NCBI GenBank assembly: GCA_037443645.1
Contig: JBBINY010000033.1
Location: forward strand, 1 to 32,212
Source of the DNA: UBA2336 sp037443645
GTDB taxonomy: Bacteria > Bacteroidota > Bacteroidia > Cytophagales > Cyclobacteriaceae
Direction: 5' to 3'
Length of the DNA stretch: 32,212 nt
A program made the translations under genes and the position numbers. This document shows, one piece after another, positions 8,155-14,793 of the stretch. Position 1 is the stretch's first letter. Each line of letters opens with the position of its first letter. The notes beneath the pieces are model-generated. The model made no database searches, had not been told where the DNA came from, and was given only the letters and a program-made list of their open reading frames with translations.

Positions 8155-9618
8155 GTGAACGCAATACTCATCACCTTCCTTATTATCCGCCTGGGTGTAA
8201 CCATCGGTTATTGGAGGCTCTTTGAAAAAGCCGGAGTTGAAGGTTGGAAATCGGTTATTCCTTTTTATTCAGAATACATCCTCATGCGCAACATAGTCGG
8301 GAAGCCTTCCCTATGGTTTATTTACTTGCTTATTCCCGTAGTAAATGTTTTTGCGTATTATGTCATCATCTTTGAGGTACTCCGGTGCTATGGCAAACCC
8401 TCCCTTTGGAGCCAGATTCTGATCATCTTTACAGGCTTCTTCTACATGATCTGGCTGGGATTTGACAGCCGTGTAAAATACCTGGGCAAACTCAACGACC
8501 TGCCCGAAATCAAAAAATCTCCATTGGCTGAATGGTCGGAGGCGATCGCATTTGCGGTGGTGGCAGCAACCCTCATCCGCTTTCTGATCATGGAAGCCTA
8601 CACCATACCGACCCCGTCAATGGAAAACTCCCTCCTGGTTGGCGATTTTCTTTTTGTGAGCAAGTTCCATTACGGCAGCCGCACCCCGAAAACACCGTTA
8701 CAAATACCCTTAACACACCAGAAAATCTGGTTTACCAATATCCCATCATACCTTGACTGGATTCAACTGCCTCAAACCCGGTTGCCCGGAATCACCTCAA
8801 TAAAGAACAACGATGTGGTCGTATTTAACATCCCACCAAGGCAACTCAATGAAGGTAAAGAATACCCCGTTGATATTAAGACCAACTACATCAAGCGCTG
8901 TGTGGCCGCTGCAGGAGAAACACTCAGGATACGCGATGCCCAGGTATATGTTAACGACAAACCCCTGGCCAATCACCCGCTCACGCAATGGGCCTATCAT
9001 GTTACGGCAACATCCATTATTAATGAACGAAACCTCGAACGGCTCAGCCTGGGTCCGGAAGACTACAACGTTGTCGGCAGGCCTGATGAAAACACGGTTG
9101 AGTACATCATGTGGATTACCCCTGATAAAGCAGAGGAAATAAAAAGACTGCCCTATATCAAGGGAATTGAGCGTGAAAAGCAAGACCAGGTTTACGGCAT
9201 TTTTCCGTTTTCTGATTACTACGGATACGGTGCCGGCATAAAAAACAACCAGGACTGGACACTCGACAACTTCGGACCCTTGTGGGTACCATCACAGGGC
9301 TCAACCATTTCCATAACCGATTCTACACTTGCCCTTTATGGGTTTATCATTACCCATTACGATCATAATGCCGATGCCACCATCAAGGATAAAAAACTAC
9401 TGATTAATGGCGCTGAAGTTACGGAATACACATTCAAGCAAAACTACTACTTTATGATGGGCGATAATCGCCACAACTCGCTCGACTCGCGTTACTGGGG
9501 CTTTGTGCCTGAAGATCACGTGGTAGGAAAAGCTTTTTTCATCTGGCTTTCAATTGATTCCAACGCCAGCCTGCTCCATAAAATAAGGTGGAGCAGATTT
9601 TTCAAGATAATCGATTGA
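8155..9618 (+). CDS. lepB: Signal peptidase I with N-terminal DUF5684-like membrane domain
   Basis: Cleaves signal peptides of exported proteins at the outer face of the inner membrane. It is 487 aa from a GTG start at 8155. Residues 1-115 form a multi-helix DUF5684-like domain (GWKSVIPFYSEYILMR, MIWLGFDSRVKYLGKL). The peptidase follows: membrane helix 128-146, TIPTPSMENSLLVGD with the nucleophile Ser155, NYIKRCVA with the general base Lys247, and MMGDNRHNSLDSRYWGFV (434-451). The stretch between Lys247 and GDN436 is about 190 residues, longer than in E. coli LepB, and holds a lineage-specific insert. A weak promoter-like TTTATTTG lies at 8124-8131. The end of the gene contains a terminator-like hairpin (see 9571-9602). 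It converges on ung with 9 bp between stops. Confidence 0.95.
   Translation: MNAILITFLIIRLGVTIGYWRLFEKAGVEGWKSVIPFYSEYILMRNIVGKPSLWFIYLLIPVVNVFAYYVIIFEVLRCYGKPSLWSQILIIFTGFFYMIWLGFDSRVKYLGKLNDLPEIKKSPLAEWSEAIAFAVVAATLIRFLIMEAYTIPTPSMENSLLVGDFLFVSKFHYGSRTPKTPLQIPLTHQKIWFTNIPSYLDWIQLPQTRLPGITSIKNNDVVVFNIPPRQLNEGKEYPVDIKTNYIKRCVAAAGETLRIRDAQVYVNDKPLANHPLTQWAYHVTATSIINERNLERLSLGPEDYNVVGRPDENTVEYIMWITPDKAEEIKRLPYIKGIEREKQDQVYGIFPFSDYYGYGAGIKNNQDWTLDNFGPLWVPSQGSTISITDSTLALYGFIITHYDHNADATIKDKKLLINGAEVTEYTFKQNYYFMMGDNRHNSLDSRYWGFVPEDHVVGKAFFIWLSIDSNASLLHKIRWSRFFKIID
9571..9602 (+). terminator. Terminator-like hairpin inside the lepB 3' end
   Basis: CTGCTCCA (9571-9578) and TGGAGCAG (9589-9596) form a perfect 8-bp stem with a 10-nt A-rich loop, followed by ATTTTT (9597-9602). 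It looks like an intrinsic terminator on the plus strand but ends 16 nt before the end of lepB, inside the coding region. On the minus strand no T-run follows the stem, so it would not serve ung. The structure is seen; function is doubtful. Confidence 0.35.
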
Positions 9619-9627
9619 GGCAGGAGT

Positions 9628-10290
9628 TCACCAATCAATCTCCTTCAATCCCTTGCTTTTAAGGTACTCATTCGCTTTGCTGAAATGGCGGCATCCGAAA
9701 AAGCCGCGGTCGGCCGAGAACGGTGACGGGTGTGCAGACATGAGCACCAGGTGCCTGGAGCGGTCGATCACTTCACCTTTTTTTTGCGCGTAAGCGCCCC
9801 AGAGCAAAAACACAACGTGCTGTTTTGCTTCTGAAATTGTTTTTATAACGGCATCGGTGAAAATTTCCCAGCCCTTGTTTTGGTGCGAACCGGGCGATGA
9901 GGCCCGTACGGTTAAGGTAGCATTGAGGAGTAACACCCCTTGGCGTGCCCATCGCTCCAGGTTGCCCGACCCGGGAAAAGGTTTACCAAGGTCGGTTTGA
10001 ATTTCCTTGAAAATATTTACCAACGAGGGCGGCATGCGCACATTGTCATTCACCGAAAAACACAGTCCATTAGCCTGGCCTGTGCCGTGATAAGGATCCT
10101 GCCCGATAATCACCACCTTCACTTCATCAAATGCGCACGCATCAAATGCCTTAAAAATTTCACGTCCGGGTGGGTAAACTGTGGCCGTTTGGAATTCTGA
10201 TTTTACAAATTCAGCCAGTTGTTGAAAATAGGGCTGGTCAAATTCTGCGGATAACCTTGATTTCCATGCGGGAGCAATTTTTACATCCAT
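9628..10290 (-). CDS. ung: Uracil-DNA glycosylase (family 1)
   Basis: Removes uracil from DNA as the first step of base excision repair. The product is 220 aa, the usual length. Motifs: GQDPYHG (63-69) with catalytic Asp65, GLCFSV (75-80) with the base-stacking Phe, LLNATLTV with Asn123, and HPSPFS (187-192) with His187. The pattern is complete, so the enzyme should be active. It is transcribed towards lepB and is divergent from apaG. A promoter-like box lies 18 nt upstream on the minus strand. Confidence 0.97.
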   Translation of the reverse strand: MDVKIAPAWKSRLSAEFDQPYFQQLAEFVKSEFQTATVYPPGREIFKAFDACAFDEVKVVIIGQDPYHGTGQANGLCFSVNDNVRMPPSLVNIFKEIQTDLGKPFPGSGNLERWARQGVLLLNATLTVRASSPGSHQNKGWEIFTDAVIKTISEAKQHVVFLLWGAYAQKKGEVIDRSRHLVLMSAHPSPFSADRGFFGCRHFSKANEYLKSKGLKEIDW

Positions 10291-10308
10291 TTGTCAGCAC
10301 CTTTTGCG

Positions 10309-10316
10309 AAAATATA
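10309..10316 (-). promoter_or_regulatory. Possible -7 box of the ung promoter
   Basis: Read on the minus strand, TATATTTT matches TAnnTTTG at 7 of 8 positions and lies 18 nt before the ung ATG. No good -33 partner was identified. The call is weak. Confidence 0.3.
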
Positions 10317-10358
10317 AGGCAAAGGACTTACAGTTTCATGGGATGAGCAAAAATCCCT

Positions 10359-10366
10359 TATTTTTG
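10359..10366 (+). promoter_or_regulatory. -7 box of the apaG promoter
   Basis: TATTTTTG is an exact TAnnTTTG box, with only 5 nt between it and the apaG ATG at 10372. A transcript starting at the usual distance would be leaderless or nearly so. The -33 partner is poor (TTT at 10334-10336). Confidence 0.45.
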
Positions 10367-10371
10367 GCTGA

Positions 10372-10758
10372 ATGGTTACTGAAGTTACACAGGGCATCCG
10401 CGTAAGCGTTGAAACCGAATACCAGCCGGCCTACTCCAGTCCGAGTCAATACCATTACGTGTTTACCTACCGCATCACCATCGAGAACAACAGTGAGTTT
10501 ACCATTCAATTAATGCGCAGGCACTGGTACATTTATGATGCCGGCTTTCTTACGCGCGAAGTAGAGGGTGAAGGGGTTATCGGTGTGCAGCCTGTACTTG
10601 AGCCGGGCCAGTCGCACCAATACGTTTCAGGATGTAACCTGAAATCAGGTATTGGAAAGATGGCAGGCACCTACCTGATGGAACGCGTGGTGGATGGATC
10701 AACCCTCACCATCCGCATCCCTGAATTTACGATGGTTGCCCCTCTCCGCCTCAACTGA
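10372..10758 (+). CDS. apaG: ApaG/DUF525 domain protein
   Basis: A single-domain Ig/fibronectin-type beta-sandwich, 128 aa, the normal length. Family signatures: YVFTYRITIENNSEFTIQLMRRHWYIYD (residues about 30-57), GEGVIGVQPVLEPGQSHQYVSGC (about 66-88) and GTYLMERVVDG (103-113). ApaG has been linked genetically to Co2+/Mg2+ tolerance in enterobacteria, but its biochemical role is unsettled. The ATG at 10372 gives the family start MVTEVTQGIRV. The next gene begins immediately after the stop, so the two are probably cotranscribed. Confidence 0.95.
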   Translation: MVTEVTQGIRVSVETEYQPAYSSPSQYHYVFTYRITIENNSEFTIQLMRRHWYIYDAGFLTREVEGEGVIGVQPVLEPGQSHQYVSGCNLKSGIGKMAGTYLMERVVDGSTLTIRIPEFTMVAPLRLN

Positions 10759-11535
10759 TTGTCGGCCCTCTTTAAAATAAAAACATACCTGAACTACTGG
10801 CTCGATGCAGTGGATGACCACTCGCTGCACGCACCTTTTTTATTTGATTTTTACACCACCCTTATTACGCGCGAAGCCGGTGAACTTCATACTGTTGAAA
10901 ATCTTCGCAAGCAATTACTGAAAGATGATCGCATCATCGAGGTCACTGACTTTGGCAAAGGGTCAAAGCACCTACACCAGGCACAGCGCAAAATCAGCGA
11001 CATTGCCCATACCAGCCTGAGCCCGCCCAAATACACTGCTCTTTATCACAGGATAATCAACCATCGCCAACCAAAAACCATTGTTGAACTCGGTACTTCC
11101 TTTGGCATTAACACACTGTATCTCGCGCAAAATCCGGGGTCTCAGGTCTACACATTCGAAGGTTCAGACTCGGTTGCCGATATAGCCACACTTAGTTTTG
11201 AGTTTGCTCAGGCAAAAAACATCGAGCTGATCCGGGGCAATATCGACAGCACTCTTTATGCTACCCTGTCGCGCATTCCGCGCGTAGATTTCGCTTTAAT
11301 GGATGCCAACCACAAGCTAGAGCCGACACTCCGGTACTTTGAAACGCTCCTGTCAAAATCACACCATAAAAGCCTGTTCATTGCCGATGATATTCACGAT
11401 TCGCCCGAAATGGAGCGCGCCTGGAAAGAAATGAAAAAGCATCCCCTGGTGTATGTAAGCATGGATCTGTTTCGTTGTGGCATTTTGCTGCTTGATCCGT
11501 CACTAAACAAACAACACGTTGTATTGCGGTTTTAA
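10759..11535 (+). CDS. Class I SAM-dependent methyltransferase, substrate unknown
   Basis: The product is 258 aa. The Rossmann methyltransferase motif I is IVELGTSFGINTLYLA (108-123), followed by the acidic end of strand 2 in YTFEGSD (131-137, Glu134). DFALMDANHK and SLFIADDIHDS follow, matching the layout of O-methyltransferase-like Methyltransf_24 proteins. The start is a TTG directly abutting the apaG stop; no ATG in this frame lies near the N-terminus, so a rare start codon is needed. The N-terminal about 90 residues are helical and unassigned. It is probably cotranslated with apaG. The substrate cannot be read from the sequence. Confidence 0.85.
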   Translation: MSALFKIKTYLNYWLDAVDDHSLHAPFLFDFYTTLITREAGELHTVENLRKQLLKDDRIIEVTDFGKGSKHLHQAQRKISDIAHTSLSPPKYTALYHRIINHRQPKTIVELGTSFGINTLYLAQNPGSQVYTFEGSDSVADIATLSFEFAQAKNIELIRGNIDSTLYATLSRIPRVDFALMDANHKLEPTLRYFETLLSKSHHKSLFIADDIHDSPEMERAWKEMKKHPLVYVSMDLFRCGILLLDPSLNKQHVVLRF

Positions 11536-11538
11536 TCC

Positions 11539-11568
11539 TTGAATTACCCGTTGATATACCTATTTTTG
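11539..11568 (+). promoter_or_regulatory. Canonical Bacteroidota promoter
   Basis: TTG (11539-11541), exactly 19 nt, then TATTTTTG (11561-11568): a perfect match to TTG-N19-TAnnTTTG. It precedes the ATG of the coiled-coil protein gene by 20 nt. This is the cleanest example in the window and supports the phylum assignment. Confidence 0.8.
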
Positions 11569-11588
11569 CTCCCTGCTATACCTGTTTT

Positions 11589-12515
11589 ATGAGCGAAGAA
11601 AAAATAACCCCACCCGCTGAGCCTCCCAAAAAGTCGAATAAGGCAACCATCGTTATTGCCCTGTTGTCTATCATCATCCTAATTCAAATTGTTAAAATTT
11701 ATCTCGACTATCAGGAGCGAACCGATATTCAGGCGCAGCTCAGCACCACCGAAGAGGAATTAGCCACTACCATGCAGCGGATGGAAGAACTGCGCGTGGA
11801 ACTCAGTCAGAAAATTGAAGAAGTCAAGAAACTCGGTGGCGATGTGGCCGACCTGCAGCAGGCCAAGGCTGAAATTGAAGAGCAGCTTAAGCGCAGAACG
11901 CAAGCATCGGGTAAACTGATTAAGGAACTGAAAGATAAAGTTGAAGGCTACGAACTCCTTTTGAAAAATAAAGATGAGGAAATTGACCGGCTTAAGAATG
12001 TTAACAAAGCCCTCCTCAACGAAAACGTATCGCTTAAAACCCAGAAAAATCAACTGGGCGACTCCATCAACCGGTTAAGCCAGACCAAGGATGAACTGGC
12101 CAGCAAAGTGGCGCTGGCATCACAGCTGAAAGCCGAGAACATCCGCATTGTTGCATTGAATGACAAGGGGAAAGAACGCGAGTCACCCTTTCGCAACCGG
12201 CAAGTGGGCAAGTTGAAAATTGAATTTACGCTGGCGGAGAATAACGTGGCCCCGATTGAAGGGAAGAAAATTATGATCCGCATTATCGATGAAAACAAGC
12301 AGGTGCTGTTCGATGTATCGCGGGGCTCAGGCACCTTCCTCTACAACAGCAAAGAAGAATTTTACACCGCTTCCCAGGAAATTCTGTTCGACAACACCCG
12401 TCAGCGGTTAACCTACATCTACGACAAAGGCTCTGATTATACCCCCGGAAACTATACCCTGGAAGTGTATTGCGAAGATTACTTTATGGGCAGCGGCAAG
12501 TTTGTAGTGAAATAA
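11589..12515 (+). CDS. Membrane-anchored coiled-coil protein
   Basis: The product is 308 aa. A short cytoplasmic N-terminus (SEEKITPPAEPPKKSNK) is followed by one transmembrane helix (about 19-40, IVIALLSIIILIQIVKIYL). A long heptad-like coiled coil follows (about 45-190; repeated L/I with E/K/Q, e.g. EELATTMQRMEELRVEL). The C-terminal globular beta domain (about 205-308) includes KLKIEFTLAENNV, KIMIRIIDENKQVLFDV and YTLEVYCEDYFMGSGKFVVK. The topology suggests that the coiled coil and domain face the periplasm. I recognise no family function; similar architecture occurs in envelope structural or scaffold proteins. It has its own canonical promoter and ends 131 bp before rpsF. Confidence 0.85.
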   Translation: MSEEKITPPAEPPKKSNKATIVIALLSIIILIQIVKIYLDYQERTDIQAQLSTTEEELATTMQRMEELRVELSQKIEEVKKLGGDVADLQQAKAEIEEQLKRRTQASGKLIKELKDKVEGYELLLKNKDEEIDRLKNVNKALLNENVSLKTQKNQLGDSINRLSQTKDELASKVALASQLKAENIRIVALNDKGKERESPFRNRQVGKLKIEFTLAENNVAPIEGKKIMIRIIDENKQVLFDVSRGSGTFLYNSKEEFYTASQEILFDNTRQRLTYIYDKGSDYTPGNYTLEVYCEDYFMGSGKFVVK

Positions 12516-12583
12516 ACCACTTTCTGTTTCGGAAGCCTTGATTCATGCGATTGCCGGGCATTTTTCAATTTTGAGGCCCGCCC

Positions 12584-12613
12584 TTTCAAATTCGGGGCAA
12601 TTCCCTACCTTTG
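12584..12613 (+). promoter_or_regulatory. Promoter of the rpsF-rpsR-rplI operon
   Basis: TACCTTTG (12606-12613) is an exact -7 match, with TTT (12584-12586) at 19 nt spacing. The predicted leader to the rpsF ATG at 12647 is about 28 nt and very A-rich, the composition favoured upstream of strongly translated Bacteroidota genes that lack a Shine-Dalgarno site. Confidence 0.6.
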
Positions 12614-12646
12614 CAGGCTCAAAACCTTAAAAACACATTAAAAACA

Positions 12647-13036
12647 ATGAAAAACTACGAGACAGTATTCATTTTGAATCCCGTTTTGTCTGAAGACCAG
12701 ATGAAGGATACTGTCGAAAAATTCGTGAAGGTGTTGAAGAAAGCCAATGCTAACGTGGTAAACGTTGAGCAATGGGGCCTGCGCAAATTGGCCTATCCCA
12801 TTCAGCGCAAATCCACCGGTTTCTACAACCTCATCGAGTTTTCGGCAACTCCTGACGTGGTCAACTCACTCGAAACGGAGTACAGACGCGATGAGTCGAT
12901 TATGCGTTTCCTGACCATTACCCTTGACAAAGACGCCCTGGTGTACAACGAACGCAGGCGCAAGGGCGAATTCAGAAAGAAAGAAAACAAGGATGTTAAA
13001 AAACCAAGAAAAACTGAGGAGGAGTTGGCCCGATGA
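12647..13036 (+). CDS. rpsF: 30S ribosomal protein S6
   Basis: Binds 16S rRNA of the platform together with S18. The product is 129 aa from the ATG at 12647, giving the family start MKNYETVFILNPVLSEDQM; the frame stays open upstream to 12611, but that part overlaps the promoter. WGLRKLAYPIQRKSTGFYNLIEF and the end of the domain at RFLTITLDKDAL match S6. A charged Lys/Arg/Glu tail follows (about 105-129). It overlaps rpsR by 4 bp (ATGA). No ssb or priB lies between rpsF and rpsR, as is common in Bacteroidota. Confidence 0.96.
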   Translation: MKNYETVFILNPVLSEDQMKDTVEKFVKVLKKANANVVNVEQWGLRKLAYPIQRKSTGFYNLIEFSATPDVVNSLETEYRRDESIMRFLTITLDKDALVYNERRRKGEFRKKENKDVKKPRKTEEELAR

Positions 13037-13284
13037 CACTGATGAATGAACCCATTAAGCGCGTAGAACCCAAAGCAAAATACTGCCGCTTCAAGAAAAA
13101 CGGAATCAAATACATCGATTACAAGGACCCGGATTTCCTGCTGAAGTTCATTAACGAGCAGGGTAAAATCCTTCCCCGCAGGCTGACCGGAACAAGCTGG
13201 AAATTTCAGAAAAAAGTTTCGCAAGCCGTTAAACGGGCTCGTCATATGGCTATTCTGCCCTATACAGGCGACTCGCTGAAGTAA
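13033..13284 (+). CDS. rpsR: 30S ribosomal protein S18
   Basis: Small-subunit platform protein that pairs with S6. It is 83 aa, with the S18 core KYCRFKKNGIKYIDYKDPDFL, GKILPRRLTGTSWKFQKKVSQAVKRARHMAILPY. The ATG at 13033 overlaps the rpsF stop; a second ATG at 13042 is an alternative start three residues in. It lies in the S6-S18-L9 operon, 26 bp before rplI. Confidence 0.96.
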   Translation: MTLMNEPIKRVEPKAKYCRFKKNGIKYIDYKDPDFLLKFINEQGKILPRRLTGTSWKFQKKVSQAVKRARHMAILPYTGDSLK

Positions 13285-13310
13285 TCCTTAACCTTAACTA
13301 AAGAACAGAT

Positions 13311-13754
13311 ATGCACGTAATATTGAAACAAGACGTTCAGGGGCTGGGTTACAAAAACGATATCGTTAAAGTAAAAGCCGGCTTTGGACGGAATTACCTC
13401 ATACCAAACGGCCTGGCACTGATTGCTAACGATTCAAACAAACGACTGATTGAAGAGAATGTGCGGCAGGCTTCACATAAGGCTGCCAAAATCAAACAGG
13501 ACGCAGAGGCACTGGCCGCGAAAATCGGTGAGTTGGTGCTTGAAATCGGAACCAAAGCTGGTGAAAGTGGAAAAATTTTTGGGGCCATTACTGCCCTGCA
13601 GGTTGCCGATGCCCTCAAAGCCAAAGGCTTTGATATCGATCGGAAAAAGATCCACTTCAAGGAACAACCCAGGCAACTTGGCACATTTACCGTTTCGCTG
13701 GAGTTACACAAAGAAGTGAAGCATGAGATCAAGATGAAAGTAAGCGCTGAATAA
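13311..13754 (+). CDS. rplI: 50S ribosomal protein L9
   Basis: Two-domain 50S protein near the L1 stalk. It is 147 aa, full length. The N-terminal domain MHVILKQDVQGLGYKNDIVKVKAGFGRNYLIPNGLA carries the L9 signature. A long connecting helix (about 42-75) leads to the C-terminal RNA-binding domain (GTKAGESGKIFGAITALQVADAL; HKEVKHEIKMKV). It is the last gene of the operon and is followed 20 bp later by a strong intrinsic terminator. Confidence 0.97.
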   Translation: MHVILKQDVQGLGYKNDIVKVKAGFGRNYLIPNGLALIANDSNKRLIEENVRQASHKAAKIKQDAEALAAKIGELVLEIGTKAGESGKIFGAITALQVADALKAKGFDIDRKKIHFKEQPRQLGTFTVSLELHKEVKHEIKMKVSAE

Positions 13755-13774
13755 TCCGGCACGCACAAACGCTT

Positions 13775-13804
13775 AAACCCTGACGGACCCCGTCAGGGTT
13801 TTTT
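13775..13804 (+). terminator. Intrinsic terminator after rplI
   Basis: AAACCCTGACGG (13775-13786), loop ACC, then CCGTCAGGGTTT (13790-13801): a perfect 12-bp stem whose GC-rich core is 9 bp, running into a T-tract (13799-13804). It closes the rpsF-rpsR-rplI operon. The T-tract lies just before the -7 box of the next gene. Confidence 0.9.
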
Positions 13805-13810
13805 ATTTTG

Positions 13811-13818
13811 TAGCTTTG
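13811..13818 (+). promoter_or_regulatory. -7 box directly upstream of the GSCFA gene
   Basis: TAGCTTTG matches TAnnTTTG exactly and lies 6 nt after the terminator T-tract. Only 3 nt separate it from the ATG at 13822, which predicts a leaderless transcript or use of another start. There is no clear -33 TTG. Confidence 0.4.
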
Positions 13819-13821
13819 GTT

Positions 13822-14793
13822 ATGTTTCGGACCGCCCTTACACCTCAACCCGCGCCACATTCCATTTCCTTAAATCACCGCCTGCTCACGGGTGGCTCGT
13901 GCTTCGCTGATTCTATCGGCAAAAAACTCGCTGCCTTCAAGTTTACCTGTTTAGCCAATCCGTTCGGAGTGATCTATAACCCGCACTCCATCCATAAGGT
14001 TTTTCAGTACGCCATTCACAGGCAGGTACCCCCTGAGAGTACCTACCTGGTCAGCCAGGGAATTCACGTTAATTACGATTTCCATTCCAGCATGGGCTTC
14101 CTTAGCCTTCACGAACTGAAAAAATCCCTTACTGATGCCATCGGCACTACGCATGCTTTTTTGAAGACCGCCAACTGGCTTATGATTACCTACGGGACTT
14201 CGTGGGTTTATTCCAGAACAGAAACTGGCGACATCGTTGCCAACTGCCATAAAATGCCTTCATCGCTTTTTCAAAAAGAACTTTTTACACAAAAAAAATT
14301 TCTTGAATCCTTCGAATCATTTTACTCAGACTTACTCGCCTTTAATCCTGATATCCAGGTAATCCTGACCGTTAGCCCGGTCAGGCATCTTACCGACACA
14401 CTTGAATTAAACAGTGTGAGCAAAGCCATTTTACGGATCGGATGTGATACAGTTAGCAAACAATACGACCGTGTACACTACTTTCCGGCATTTGAACTGA
14501 TGCTGGACGACCTCCGCGATTACCGGTTTTACAAACCGGATATGATTCATCCCTCGTCCGAAGCCGAGGAATATATCTGGCACTTTTTTATTAAAACTTT
14601 TCTTGATCCGTCAACTCAAAAATTTATTGCCAGTTGGAATGAGATCCTTCAAGCCCTGCAGCACAAACCGTTTCACCCCGCCAGCCCGGCACATCAGCAG
14701 TTTTTAAAGGATACCCTGAAAAAGCTGTCGTCATTCAGCAAACAGGTTACTGTCGATGCCGAAGTGGAGCAACTCAAAAAGCAGCTCAGGTGA
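13822..14793 (+). CDS. GSCFA domain protein (SGNH-hydrolase-like)
   Basis: The product is 323 aa from the ATG at 13822 (a TTG six bases upstream is also in frame). The family signature GGSCFADSIGKKL (24-36) carries Ser26 at the position of an SGNH nucleophile. GTSWVYSR (125-132) is a second conserved block. KPDMIHPSSEAEEYIW (238-253) supplies the Asp240/His243 pair expected for block V of SGNH/GDSL hydrolases. The family is probably hydrolytic; the substrate is unknown to me. No signal peptide is seen, so a cytosolic location is likely. The stop overlaps the start of the YyaL-like gene by 4 bp (GTGA), which implies coupled translation and perhaps a shared process. Confidence 0.9.
   Translation: MFRTALTPQPAPHSISLNHRLLTGGSCFADSIGKKLAAFKFTCLANPFGVIYNPHSIHKVFQYAIHRQVPPESTYLVSQGIHVNYDFHSSMGFLSLHELKKSLTDAIGTTHAFLKTANWLMITYGTSWVYSRTETGDIVANCHKMPSSLFQKELFTQKKFLESFESFYSDLLAFNPDIQVILTVSPVRHLTDTLELNSVSKAILRIGCDTVSKQYDRVHYFPAFELMLDDLRDYRFYKPDMIHPSSEAEEYIWHFFIKTFLDPSTQKFIASWNEILQALQHKPFHPASPAHQQFLKDTLKKLSSFSKQVTVDAEVEQLKKQLR

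Noticed and set aside
12555..12580. CGGGC ... GCCCG inverted repeat after the coiled-coil gene as a terminator
   Set aside because: The stem is only 5 bp with a 16-nt loop and no T-run follows.
12618..12646. Possible S6:S18 ribosomal leader RNA before rpsF
   Set aside because: With the promoter -7 box at 12606-12613 the leader is only about 28 nt, A-rich and unstructured, too short for that motif.
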